This document shows positions 34,331-41,659 of a stretch of DNA of 42,945 nt, piece after piece (positions within the stretch are counted from its first letter, which is position 1; each line of letters starts with the position of its first letter). The position numbers and the translations under genes were made by a program. Source of the stretch: Desulfurellaceae bacterium. GTDB lineage: Bacteria > Desulfobacterota > Binatia > Bin18. Below the pieces are notes generated by a model, which worked only from the letters and a program-made list of their open reading frames with translations, was not told where the DNA came from and did no database searches. Location: NCBI GenBank assembly GCA_021296095.1, contig JAGWBB010000010.1, positions 1 through 42,945 of the forward strand, in the 5' to 3' direction.

Positions 34331-34862
34331 CCCGTACATCCTGTGCGTGGTGGCACTGCTGGGCAGTGCCACTATTATTGAAGCCGAGGTTTTTTATTCC
34401 AAGGCAAAGGCGTTGCAGGTGGCATTTCCCACGGCAGACCGCGTCGAGACGCAAACCTTCTTCCTCACCCCGCAGCAGATCGAGCGGGTTGAGGCCCTGG
34501 CCCAGACCTCGGTCGATTCCAAGCTGGCCACCTTTCACGTCGGCCATGCGGCCGACACCGTGCAGGGCTACGCCTTTATTGAGACCCATATTGTGCGGAC
34601 CTTTCCGGAAACCTTTCTGATGGTGGTGTCACCCGACGGCAGCCTGCAAAAACTCCTGGTCCTGGCCTTTTACGAGCCGCTCGAATACCTGCCGTCAGAT
34701 CTCTGGTTGGAGCAGTTCGATCAGAAACACTTGACGCCTGCGTTACGCCTGCGGCGCGATATCCACGGTATCATGGGCTCCACCCTGACCGCCCAGGCTG
34801 CGACCCAAGGCGTGCGCAAAGTCCTGGCCCTTTTTCAGGTCTTGATTCAGGAGAAACCATAG
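34308..34862 (+). CDS. Periplasmic FMN-binding-domain protein, predicted flavinylation target
   Basis: This 184-aa protein has a signal-peptide-like N-terminus (LCVVALLGSATIIEA, about 12-26). The body resembles the FMN_bind domain of RnfG/NqrC. It includes a late HGIMGSTLTAQAATQGVRKVL (about 153-173), which parallels the SGATxT motif where ApbE attaches FMN; Thr159 would be the linkage site. The start is a TTG (34308) inside the porin end, with GAGG at a good distance. The gene is followed immediately by a His-bearing membrane protein and apbE. I infer an extracytoplasmic electron carrier, perhaps for ferric reduction. Confidence 0.75.
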   Translation: MALALSSSPYILCVVALLGSATIIEAEVFYSKAKALQVAFPTADRVETQTFFLTPQQIERVEALAQTSVDSKLATFHVGHAADTVQGYAFIETHIVRTFPETFLMVVSPDGSLQKLLVLAFYEPLEYLPSDLWLEQFDQKHLTPALRLRRDIHGIMGSTLTAQAATQGVRKVLALFQVLIQEKP

Positions 34863-34863
34863 C

Positions 34864-35448
34864 GTGCGCTTTGTGATTACCGGCGAGTGGTCCAAAAACC
34901 GGCTGCTCCAACTCATCATCGTCATCTTTGTCATTTATGTGGCCGGCCTGTGGCTGACCAACGCCCTGCTGTATTTCCAGAAGATGAGCCTCAGCTATGC
35001 CTCGGTGACGGAATACTATCTGGGATCGGAAGAACGTTTTTTGCAGCCCCGCAGCTATCAGGGCATGCTGGAAGTGGCACACTTTCATCTCTTTGCCATG
35101 GGGCTGCTCCTGCTGACGCTGACCCATCTGATGCTGTTCGTACCGCTCAGCCCGAATGCCAAGGCCGGGTTCATCATCATTCCGTTTACGTCCGCTCTGG
35201 TGAACGAGGGCGGCGGCTGGCTGGTGCGTTTTGTCCATCCCGTGTTCGCCTACCTGAAAATCGGCGGGTTTGTGGCCTTGGAAATCAGTCTGGCGGTGCT
35301 GATCCTTGTCGCGCTGTGGGCAGTCTTTGTCGGCTCTCAGGAGCAGTACCGCAAGGACCGCAGGCCGGCCGCGACGCCCCGACCGCCCTCCAACAGCCCC
35401 GAGCAGTCGCCCATGACGGAAGTCGGTCTGGAAGGAGTAGAGCGCTAG
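34864..35448 (+). CDS. Four-helix membrane protein, candidate b-type cytochrome partner
   Basis: The 194-aa protein has four predicted transmembrane helices (about 13-38, 71-94, 101-128, 133-157) and a basic, Pro-rich cytoplasmic-like tail. His73 and His75 (VAHFHLFAMG), His88 (TLTHL) and His125 (RFVHPVF) lie in or near helices and could ligate heme. No named family is recognised with confidence. GTG 34864 follows AGGAGA and starts 1 nt after the FMN-binding gene; apbE starts 1 nt after its stop. The tight coupling suggests a membrane electron-transfer module passing electrons to the flavinylated protein. Confidence 0.7.
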   Translation: MRFVITGEWSKNRLLQLIIVIFVIYVAGLWLTNALLYFQKMSLSYASVTEYYLGSEERFLQPRSYQGMLEVAHFHLFAMGLLLLTLTHLMLFVPLSPNAKAGFIIIPFTSALVNEGGGWLVRFVHPVFAYLKIGGFVALEISLAVLILVALWAVFVGSQEQYRKDRRPAATPRPPSNSPEQSPMTEVGLEGVER

Positions 35449-35449
35449 G

Positions 35450-36457
35450 ATGCTGCGACCTCTCCGCCTCCACATCATCCTCCATGTCTTCGGCTGCCTG
35501 CTCCTGCTGAGTCTGCCGAGCGCCGGCCTGCCGCTGTCGTGCGTGATCGACGGCCGCTACACCATGGGCACGGTCTTGCAGCTGACGCTGTGTGGAACCG
35601 ACCCAGACCATACCCGGCGCACCAGCGACAGCCTGTTTCAGACTGCGGCTCGGCTGGATCGGCTGCTGACGACATACGCGCCCGACAGCCCGGTCAGCCG
35701 TCTGAACGCCACGGCCGGCCAGGGCGCGATGCCCGTTCCGGCCGAGGTCATGGACGCGCTCTCCCTGTCCGTTCGCTACTGGGAGCTGACCCGCGGCACG
35801 TTTGACATCACCGTTGGCCCGCTCATGGCCTTGTGGAAGAACGCCTCCGGCCTGCCCTCCCCCGACGCTGTGCGGCACACCCTCAGCCGGGTCGGCAGCC
35901 ACCAGATCGTCCTCTCCCCGCAGGGGACGGTTGCCCTGGCTCAGCAGGATATGACCCTCGACCTCGGGGGTATTGGCAAGGGGTTTGCGCTCGACCGCAT
36001 GGTCGCCCTGCTCAAGGAGCGGCGGGTCGGCCGCGCCCTGCTCAATTTTGGCCACAGCAGCCAGTGGGCTGTGGGCCGCCCGCCCGATGCCCCAGGCTGG
36101 CGGCTGCTGGTCCGACTCCCGGACGGTACCATCACGGGGATCGCCACCCTGCGCGACCAAGCCCTGTCCGTCTCGGGCAGCCTGGGCCAGAGTGTCGCGC
36201 TCGGCGACCGGCGCTACGGGCATGTGATCGATCCCCGCACCGGGCAGCCCATTCAACGCGACCTGCTGGCCTGCGTGGTCGCTCCCAGCGCCGCCCAGGC
36301 CGAAGCCTTGAGCAAAGCCTTGCTCATCCTCGGTGAATCGGAAGGAACGGCGCTGCTGGAGCGTCAGTCAGGCGTAGAGGGCCTGTTACTCGAAGCAGAC
36401 GGGCAGCGGTGGGAAACGAAGGGCTGGCGGCAGGCCGTTTCGTTTGTTGCTTTGTAA
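35450..36457 (+). CDS. apbE: FAD:protein FMN transferase
   Basis: The 335-aa ApbE-family enzyme has a signal peptide or anchor (1-27) followed by the family motifs YTMGTVLQL (about 37), LDRLLTTYAPDSPVSRLNA (about 68-86), GTFDITVGPLMALW (about 116-129), LDLGGIGKGFALDRM (about 169-183) and GHVIDPRTGQP (about 261-271). It attaches FMN from FAD to Thr of extracytoplasmic flavoproteins; the FMN-binding protein two genes upstream is the obvious substrate. Some family positions differ: NFGHSS replaces the common N-x-GG-D, and the late AEALSKALLILG has Glu where many have Asp. GGAAGGAG precedes the ATG. Confidence 0.93.
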   Translation: MLRPLRLHIILHVFGCLLLLSLPSAGLPLSCVIDGRYTMGTVLQLTLCGTDPDHTRRTSDSLFQTAARLDRLLTTYAPDSPVSRLNATAGQGAMPVPAEVMDALSLSVRYWELTRGTFDITVGPLMALWKNASGLPSPDAVRHTLSRVGSHQIVLSPQGTVALAQQDMTLDLGGIGKGFALDRMVALLKERRVGRALLNFGHSSQWAVGRPPDAPGWRLLVRLPDGTITGIATLRDQALSVSGSLGQSVALGDRRYGHVIDPRTGQPIQRDLLACVVAPSAAQAEALSKALLILGESEGTALLERQSGVEGLLLEADGQRWETKGWRQAVSFVAL

Positions 36458-36479
36458 GCGCACACATCAGGAGAGACGT

Positions 36480-36839
36480 ATGTCACACGAGCAAATCTTG
36501 AGTACCATCACGGCCGACAAGGAGCACAGCCGTCTTGAAGTCGCCCTCAGCTCCGATGCCGCCGGCGAACAGACCCTTGAACTCCGGCGGCAGTCGTGGG
36601 GCAAAGGCGTGGGCTGGTACCGGCAACACACCTTACAGCTCGGGCCGGCGGAAGCGGAGGCCCTGCTTCAGACCTTGCGCACAAGCGGCCACACCTGGCG
36701 GAAACACTCGAAACGGACTGGCGGAAAGGTCATTCCGTTTCCCGGACGTGCGTCGGGTACGATTCTCGGCGGCGGGAGGACGGATAAAGGCGATGGGGAG
36801 AGGGCGAAACGGACAAAAAAACGGGCAGCCCGTTCATGA
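36480..36839 (+). CDS. Small basic hypothetical protein
   Basis: The 119-aa protein is not recognised. It has a predicted mixed N-terminal domain (EQTLELRRQSWGKGVGWYRQ, then an LGPAEAEALLQTL helix) and a basic tail (GERAKRTKKRAARS). There is no signal peptide and no Cys. ATG 36480 follows AGGAG and lies 22 nt after apbE, so it is probably the last gene of the operon. Its final codons overlap the terminator of the opposite-strand ferritin-like gene. Confidence 0.65.
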   Translation: MSHEQILSTITADKEHSRLEVALSSDAAGEQTLELRRQSWGKGVGWYRQHTLQLGPAEAEALLQTLRTSGHTWRKHSKRTGGKVIPFPGRASGTILGGGRTDKGDGERAKRTKKRAARS

Positions 36840-36847
36840 GCTGCCCG
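36815..36847 (-). terminator. Intrinsic terminator of the bacterioferritin-like gene
   Basis: On the minus strand, CGGGCAGC (36847-36840) and GCTGCCCG (36829-36822) form a perfect 8-bp stem with a 10-nt loop, followed by seven T. It lies 33 nt past the ferritin-like stop and overlaps the 3' end of the opposite ORF. The same stem may also slow the plus-strand transcript. Confidence 0.88.
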
Positions 36848-36879
36848 CTTATCGGAAAAAAGGGTGAAGAGCCTCGCGT

Positions 36880-37341
36880 TTAGCCGACCCGGCGCAGATT
36901 CACCTCGCGCTCAAGCCCACTCGTTTGGACCATGCCGAGATACATTTCAAGCTCTTCAATGTCTGCCTGCTCCGCCTCAATCTGGTTCTCCAGCATGACG
37001 CGCAGCGGCAGGTTATCGTCGGCCAGGGCGTGGGCGTCCATGTATGCCTGCAGGGCAGCCCGTTCGAGTTCCAAATCCTGGTTCAGCATCTCTTCGAGGT
37101 CGGTTGACTGGCGAATCGGCGCGCCCAACTCGACCGTCGGGATACCGCCCAGGATCACAACTTTCTGGCCGAACTTGTGGGCGTGGCCGTGGGCACTCTC
37201 GCTCTGGTCGGAAAAGAAGCCCGCGTACTCCTTGCGCCACAAGCCGCTGACCAGCAGGGCGTGCTGTTTGTACTGCATGACTGCGGTGTGTTCCAAAGCA
37301 ACCGCCTTATTGAGCGCATCAATCATCTTTTTGGTATCCAT
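36880..37341 (-). CDS. Bacterioferritin-like protein
   Basis: The 153-aa four-helix protein has ferritin-type metal ligands: ALEHTAVMQY in helix A, SESAHGHAHKFG in helix B, LELERAALQAY in helix C, and QIEAEQADIEELEMY in helix D. Bacterioferritins usually have E-x-x-H in the last helix; here the His is Gln (EAEQ), so the ferroxidase centre is not standard. No clear heme-ligand Met is visible at the usual place. I start at ATG 37341, behind AAAGGAG; the frame extends to 37386 without similarity. It stores iron or protects DNA from it, fitting the surrounding iron locus. Confidence 0.85.
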   Translation of the reverse strand: MDTKKMIDALNKAVALEHTAVMQYKQHALLVSGLWRKEYAGFFSDQSESAHGHAHKFGQKVVILGGIPTVELGAPIRQSTDLEEMLNQDLELERAALQAYMDAHALADDNLPLRVMLENQIEAEQADIEELEMYLGMVQTSGLEREVNLRRVG

Positions 37342-37388
37342 CGTGAACTCCTTTCGCTTCAGGACAGGACAAAACGTCGTATGCACAT

Positions 37389-37417
37389 AGAGTAATACGC
37401 TCGACCCGGTGTGTCAA
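37389..37417 (-). promoter_or_regulatory. Predicted promoter of the bacterioferritin-like gene
   Basis: On the minus strand, a perfect TTGACA (37417-37412) and TACTCT (37394-37389) are 17 bp apart, with a leader of about 40 nt. The nearest Fur box (operator 2) lies about 40 bp upstream of the -35, not over the promoter. Confidence 0.55.
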
Positions 37418-37453
37418 GCCTATTTTCGATCTAAGTTACTGATTTTGTTGAAT

Positions 37454-37476
37454 AAAATGATTCTGATAATCATTTT
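37454..37476. promoter_or_regulatory. Fur-box-like operator 2
   Basis: AAAATGATT and AATCATTTT form a perfect 9-bp inverted repeat with a 5-bp spacer. The core TGATTCTGATAATCA (37458-37472) has 7-1-7 form, and 16 of 19 bases match the classical Fur consensus over 37459-37477. It is the closest to consensus of the five in the window and lies in the divergent ferritin/71-aa-gene region. Confidence 0.8.
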
Positions 37477-37497
37477 CAACTAGAAGCAAAGACGATT

Positions 37498-37514
37498 TTG
37501 AAATCCATTTTCAA
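37498..37514. promoter_or_regulatory. Fur-box-like operator 3
   Basis: TTGAAA and TTTCAA form an inverted repeat around TCCAT. The core TGAAATCCATTTTCA (37499-37513) has the same TGA-N9-TCA frame as operators 1, 2, 4 and 5. Its centre is about 41 bp from operator 2. Confidence 0.65.
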
Positions 37515-37539
37515 TTAGAAACGCTATTCATGAACTGAT

Positions 37540-37558
37540 ATTGAAAAGCATTTTCAAT
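37540..37558. promoter_or_regulatory. Fur-box-like operator 4
   Basis: ATTGAAAA and TTTTCAAT form a perfect 8-bp inverted repeat around GCA. The core is TGAAAAGCATTTTCA (37542-37556). Its centre is about 43 bp from operator 3 and about 80 bp upstream of leader copy B. Confidence 0.65.
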
Positions 37559-37629
37559 TCACCCCGGAAAGGACGCCATATGGGACCCTAGTCTATATTT
37601 CACAGGACCGGAGATAAGAGCTGAAAAGC

Positions 37630-37684
37630 GGCCAGAGGTATGCACCCAGAGCCCGTGGAGACATCGTCTTCGCGGGCTTTTTTT
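37630..37684 (+). promoter_or_regulatory. Leader element copy B (GGCCAG...CAGAGCCC) ending in an intrinsic terminator
   Basis: GGCCAG (37630-37635) and CAGAGCCC (37647-37654) are 11 nt apart, matching copies A and C. The last bases of CAGAGCCC form the start of a terminator stem. The element lies downstream of Fur boxes 2-4 and 38 nt before the 71-aa gene. It may be a transcription attenuator in the leader of the 71-aa/imelysin/di-heme genes, or the body of a short Fur-controlled RNA. Confidence 0.6.
37650..37684 (+). terminator. Intrinsic terminator within leader copy B
   Basis: AGCCCGTGGAGAC (37650-37662) and GTCTTCGCGGGCT (37666-37678) form a 13-bp stem (two G-T wobbles) with a 3-nt ATC loop, followed by seven T. 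It is placed upstream of a coding region, not after one, so it acts as an attenuator or ends a small RNA. Confidence 0.88.
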
Positions 37685-37722
37685 GTGCCGTTCAGGCTCA
37701 GTCGGAAAAGGAGGAAGAACCG

Positions 37723-37938
37723 ATGGAAAAAATCCAGGACAACAACACGGTCGTCTTCATGAACCAGCGTGGGCTTTCCACCCGGATCTGTCCGCGTGGC
37801 AGTGTGGCCGTGTGTATCGGTCATACCTGCGTGTCCCTCCGCAAGTCGGATTTTCTCGATCTGGCGGAAATTATCATGGCCACCCAACAACACCTGCTCG
37901 AACATGACGGCTTTGAACATGGCCACACAAAGCACTGA
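37723..37938 (+). CDS. Small Cys/His protein in the iron locus (hypothetical)
   Basis: The 71-aa protein starts at an ATG with a strong AAAAGGAGG. It has three Cys (C23 in RICPRG, C31 and C36 in VCIGHTCVSL), a helical middle (KSDFLDLAEIIM), and a His-rich end (HDGFEHGHTKH). There is no signal peptide. I do not recognise the family; it faintly resembles short iron-regulated Bacteroidetes proteins. It lies 34 nt before the imelysin gene and is presumably co-transcribed. The Cys/His content suggests metal or heme contact (inference). Confidence 0.7.
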   Translation: MEKIQDNNTVVFMNQRGLSTRICPRGSVAVCIGHTCVSLRKSDFLDLAEIIMATQQHLLEHDGFEHGHTKH

Positions 37939-37972
37939 GTCGGTCGGCACCTGAACTTGAGAAGGAGATTGC

Positions 37973-39619
37973 ATGAAGAAGTCAATATGGATGATGTTTG
38001 CGGGCCTGCTGTTCAGCGCCCTTCCGGCCTTCGCCACCATTCAGGTCAGCCTGGAAAACCCGGCCAGCGGGACGAGCGCCAGCGGAGTGACGGTTGTTTC
38101 CGGCTGGGCCTTCAGCGACAGCGGCGCCGCAGTCACGGTCTCGCTGCGCGTCAACGGGAAAACCACCGAGACCACAGTGCTGTGCTGCGGACCGCGTCAA
38201 GATGTCAAGGATAGGCACGCAGCGGCGCCGCTCAACAGCGGCTTCGGCCTGTTGTGGAATTATGGTGCATTGCCCTCGGGCGTCCACACCATCGGCGTCG
38301 AAGTCAGCGCCGAGGGCGAGGAGTCGGTGATTGCGGACAGCAGCATCACCGTGGTGAGACCGGCCGATGCCGAGTTTCTCGAGTCGCTCTCAATCGACAA
38401 TGCCAGGGTCGACATACATGACGGCGAAATTCATATTACCGAGGCCGAGGCGACCCCAACAGACGACACCTCAGTCAAAACAGATCTGACCCTGTCCTAC
38501 CACGTCAGCCGTCAGGGGTTTGGGATCGACATGGCTCAGGATGACCTCGGTCCCATGCAGTCCCCCTACGATGCGTTGGAACTGTTAGAGGATGTCGCCC
38601 ATGCCATCTTCGCCACCTATGACGCGCTGAATGAAGCGACGATAGACCCGGAGGCGTCCACCACGGGCATGACGGTGGACACGAGCACCCTGCACGCGGC
38701 GGTCCATTCCTTTGTCGGGACGAGCGCCGGAAGCCAGGCTGCGGCTGTTGAGCTGCTGCCCGCCGTCCAAGCCGCCTGGCGGAATACGCGGGTCCCCTGG
38801 GAGCAGAGCGAGGCGTTTCTGTTCGGGCCGGTGGACAGTGACGAACACGACCCCTTCCTGGATACCTGGCCGCTCAACGTCACCGACCTCGAAAATATCA
38901 TCGCCTCCAGCGATGACATTGCGACCCTCGATCTTGCCGACGATGTCCAGGGCTTCCACGCCCTGGAATATCTGCTGTTCCAAGACAAAAACGGGAGTAC
39001 CGACCCCGCCGCGATTGTGGCCGGCTTCAGCACCGACGAACGCAGGCGAACCTACGCGCGGACTGTGGCCGGTCTCTTTGCCCGCCACACCCAGGAACTC
39101 CGCAACAGTTGGGACCCGGCAGGCGGCGACTTTGTGCACGAACTGGCCCTGGCCGGCCGCGGTAGGATGACCTACACCGACCAGAAATCGGCCGTGCAGG
39201 AGCTGGTCAACGGCATGATCGGGATTGCCGACGAGTTGGGCAACGTCAAAATAGGGGTTCCTCTCAACGATCAGAGCACCGCCGAAGAAGAGTCGCGCTT
39301 CAGCAACAACTCCAGGCGCGACTTCATCGACAACGTGCGCAGCATCAACAACGTCTATGAGGGCCGTTTTGACCAGCATGACGGCACCTCGACGGGAGTG
39401 ACGGATTTTGTCGCCAATCAAGACCCGGCCCTTGACGCGAAGGTACGGATGGCGATCCGTGACGCCATGACGGCAGTCATCGCCATCCCCGAGCCGTTTG
39501 GCCAGAGCATCATGAGCCATCGCGCGACTGTCCAAGCGGCGGTCGAGGCAGCCCAGCACTTGCAGGCGACGCTGGAAGAAATCCTGCCTGTCGTCCAGGC
39601 GGCGAGCTTCACCCACTGA
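37973..39619 (+). CDS. Imelysin-family (M75-like) protein with extra N-terminal domain
   Basis: The 548-aa exported protein has a signal peptide at about 1-22. Residues about 23-130 form a beta-rich domain with VVSGWAFSDS, LCCGPRQDV and GVHTIGVEV; this domain recurs in the neighbouring di-heme protein. The imelysin domain follows (about 165-540), with the GxHxxE motif as GFHALE (327-332) and LEYLLFQDKNG beyond it. Imelysins are periplasmic or lipoprotein iron-uptake components (IrpA/EfeO relatives); despite the old name they are not proven peptidases. AGAAGGAG precedes the ATG. The di-heme oxidoreductase gene lies 126 nt downstream, as in known Fur-regulated imelysin operons. Confidence 0.9.
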   Translation: MKKSIWMMFAGLLFSALPAFATIQVSLENPASGTSASGVTVVSGWAFSDSGAAVTVSLRVNGKTTETTVLCCGPRQDVKDRHAAAPLNSGFGLLWNYGALPSGVHTIGVEVSAEGEESVIADSSITVVRPADAEFLESLSIDNARVDIHDGEIHITEAEATPTDDTSVKTDLTLSYHVSRQGFGIDMAQDDLGPMQSPYDALELLEDVAHAIFATYDALNEATIDPEASTTGMTVDTSTLHAAVHSFVGTSAGSQAAAVELLPAVQAAWRNTRVPWEQSEAFLFGPVDSDEHDPFLDTWPLNVTDLENIIASSDDIATLDLADDVQGFHALEYLLFQDKNGSTDPAAIVAGFSTDERRRTYARTVAGLFARHTQELRNSWDPAGGDFVHELALAGRGRMTYTDQKSAVQELVNGMIGIADELGNVKIGVPLNDQSTAEEESRFSNNSRRDFIDNVRSINNVYEGRFDQHDGTSTGVTDFVANQDPALDAKVRMAIRDAMTAVIAIPEPFGQSIMSHRATVQAAVEAAQHLQATLEEILPVVQAASFTH

Positions 39620-39745
39620 GCGACCCGATGACTGAACGAGGGAGAGACTGCCCTGAGCGGCCCATCCCCTACAGGACACGTTCCTGCTCTCCTTCCAGAC
39701 ACCTAAGGGTTCAGACCAAGAGCCAAGGAAGGAGCAAGGAGAGCA

Positions 39746-41614
39746 GTGTTGTATCGTGCGTTTATCCTGTGTGTCTGCCTGGTGTGGCCGGCGGTGAGTC
39801 AGGCCACCCTGACCGTCAGCCTCGAAAACCCCGGCGATAGCGGCAGTGTCTCGGGCCTGAGCGTCATTTCCGGCTGGGCCTTCTCGGACAGCGACGCGCC
39901 CATTACGGTCGCGCTCCGCATCAACGGCGAGCCCTACGGCCCCGTCCCCTGCTGCGGCCCGCGCCAGGATGTGACGGACGCCATCCCTGGGGCGCCGCTG
40001 CATACGGCCTTCGGCCTGCTGTTCAACTACGGCCTGCTCGACGCGGGCGTCCACAGCCTGGGGGTGGAGGTCACGGCGCCGGGCGAAGAGCCGGTCTTTG
40101 TCGAGCATCCCGTCAGGGTGGTGAAGCCGGGCGGGGCCGAGTTCGTTGACCAGCTCGACCTGAGTCAGGCCCAGGCCGGCATTGAGGGCAATGAACTCGT
40201 GCTGTCCGGGGTCCGGCTGCGCTCCGAGCTGGGCACAAGCACGGTTGACCTGCGGGTGACCTATGAGCCGCGTAACCAATCGCCGGTCATTGTGGCCGCC
40301 ACCGACAGCGACCCGAGCGGCGCTCAGCACGCCGCCCTGTCGGGCGGCGAGACCACCCTTTTCGACGCGAGCAGCCAGGCGTTTGAAATGCCGGCTCCGA
40401 ACCTGGTCGGGGAGCGTCTCCAGAAGCATTTTGATGGGGACGCCGCTTTTGGAGACAGTTTTGTCACCGCCCCGGCTCCGGTCTTCAGCGGCCTGGGTCC
40501 CATCTTCAACAATAATGCCTGCGACAGCTGTCACCCGAAAAACGGACGCGGCCGCCCGCCCCGCGAGGGCGAGCGGCTGAGGTCCATGTTTCTGCGTATC
40601 AGCGTCCCCGGCACCGACCCCCTGACGGGCGGGCCGCTGCCCGTTCCGGGTATGGGCACCCAGCTCCAACATCGGGCCGTGTTTGGTGTCCGGCCGGAAG
40701 CGGACGTGAGCATGACCGAGACCGAGCGTATCGAAACCTTTGCCGACGGCGAGACCATTCGTCTGCGGACGCTACACTTCCACATCGAGAATCCGACTGA
40801 ACCCCTGCCCGCCCATGTCCTGACCTCGCCGCGCACCGGCCTGCCTGTCTTAGGACGCGGCCTGCTCGAAGCGATTGAGCAGGAGACGATCCTGGCCCTG
40901 GCCGACGAGTTTGACGCCGATGGAGACGGGATTTCCGGTCGGCCGAATATGGTCTGGGACATCGTAAGCGGCACAACACAGCTCGGCCGCTTTGGCTGGA
41001 AGGCCAATAATCCCAACCTCTTCCAGCAGACCTTCAGCGCCTATCAGCAAGACATCGGCATTACCAATCCGGTCTTGCCGCTTGAAAGCGCCTCGGGCCA
41101 AATCCAGGCCGACGGCCTGTCCGACGATCCCGAGATCGATATGGAAACCCTTGATGTGGCGACCTTCTACGTCCAGACGCTGGCCGTTCCGGCCCGTCGC
41201 AACATACACGACCCACAGGTCCGTAGAGGCGAAGCACTGTTTGGTGAGGCCGGTTGTGCGGCCTGCCATACCCCGACGCTGCGGACAGGCGTCCTGGTCG
41301 GGGTGCCGGAGGTATCACACCAGACGATTCATCCCTACACCGACATGCTGCTCCACGACATGGGCGAGGGCTTAGCCGACGGTCGGCCCGACTTTCTGGC
41401 CACGGGTCGGGAGTGGCGCACCCCGCCGCTGTGGGGTATCGGGCTCACCCTGCGTATCCAGGGCCATACCCTGTTCCTGCACGACGGCCGGGCTCGCAGC
41501 CTCATGGAAGCGATCATGTGGCACGGTGGGGAAGCCGCCCGGTCACGAGAAGCCGTGCGGGCGATGGCCAAGGAAGACCGCCAAGCCCTGATCGCGTTTT
41601 TGGAGTCGCTGTGA
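39746..41614 (+). CDS. Di-heme oxidoreductase (DUF1111, thiol-oxidoreductase-like) with shared N-terminal domain
   Basis: The 622-aa protein has a short signal peptide (about 1-19, ending SQA). The same N-terminal domain as in the imelysin follows (about 20-145: VISGWAFSDS, VPCCGPRQDV, GVHSLGVEV). The catalytic part has two c-heme sites, CDSCH (259-263) and CAACH (504-508), plus FNNNACDSCHPKNGRGRPP and LLHDMGEGLADGRPDF as DUF1111 signatures. It probably acts in the periplasm with imelysin in iron handling. The start is GTG at 39746, after AAGGAGA; TTG 39749 is an alternative. About 126 bp of untranslated DNA without a terminator separates it from the imelysin gene. Confidence 0.92.
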   Translation: MLYRAFILCVCLVWPAVSQATLTVSLENPGDSGSVSGLSVISGWAFSDSDAPITVALRINGEPYGPVPCCGPRQDVTDAIPGAPLHTAFGLLFNYGLLDAGVHSLGVEVTAPGEEPVFVEHPVRVVKPGGAEFVDQLDLSQAQAGIEGNELVLSGVRLRSELGTSTVDLRVTYEPRNQSPVIVAATDSDPSGAQHAALSGGETTLFDASSQAFEMPAPNLVGERLQKHFDGDAAFGDSFVTAPAPVFSGLGPIFNNNACDSCHPKNGRGRPPREGERLRSMFLRISVPGTDPLTGGPLPVPGMGTQLQHRAVFGVRPEADVSMTETERIETFADGETIRLRTLHFHIENPTEPLPAHVLTSPRTGLPVLGRGLLEAIEQETILALADEFDADGDGISGRPNMVWDIVSGTTQLGRFGWKANNPNLFQQTFSAYQQDIGITNPVLPLESASGQIQADGLSDDPEIDMETLDVATFYVQTLAVPARRNIHDPQVRRGEALFGEAGCAACHTPTLRTGVLVGVPEVSHQTIHPYTDMLLHDMGEGLADGRPDFLATGREWRTPPLWGIGLTLRIQGHTLFLHDGRARSLMEAIMWHGGEAARSREAVRAMAKEDRQALIAFLESL

Positions 41615-41659
41615 GCGGCGTTTGGCCTTGACAAAGACAAAGAATAATCGTAGGAGCTA

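Noticed and set aside
38585-40672. 695-codon minus-strand frame across imelysin and di-heme genes
   Set aside because: The plus-strand proteins have heme-binding CxxCH and GxHxxE motifs and signal peptides; the antisense frame has no motif.
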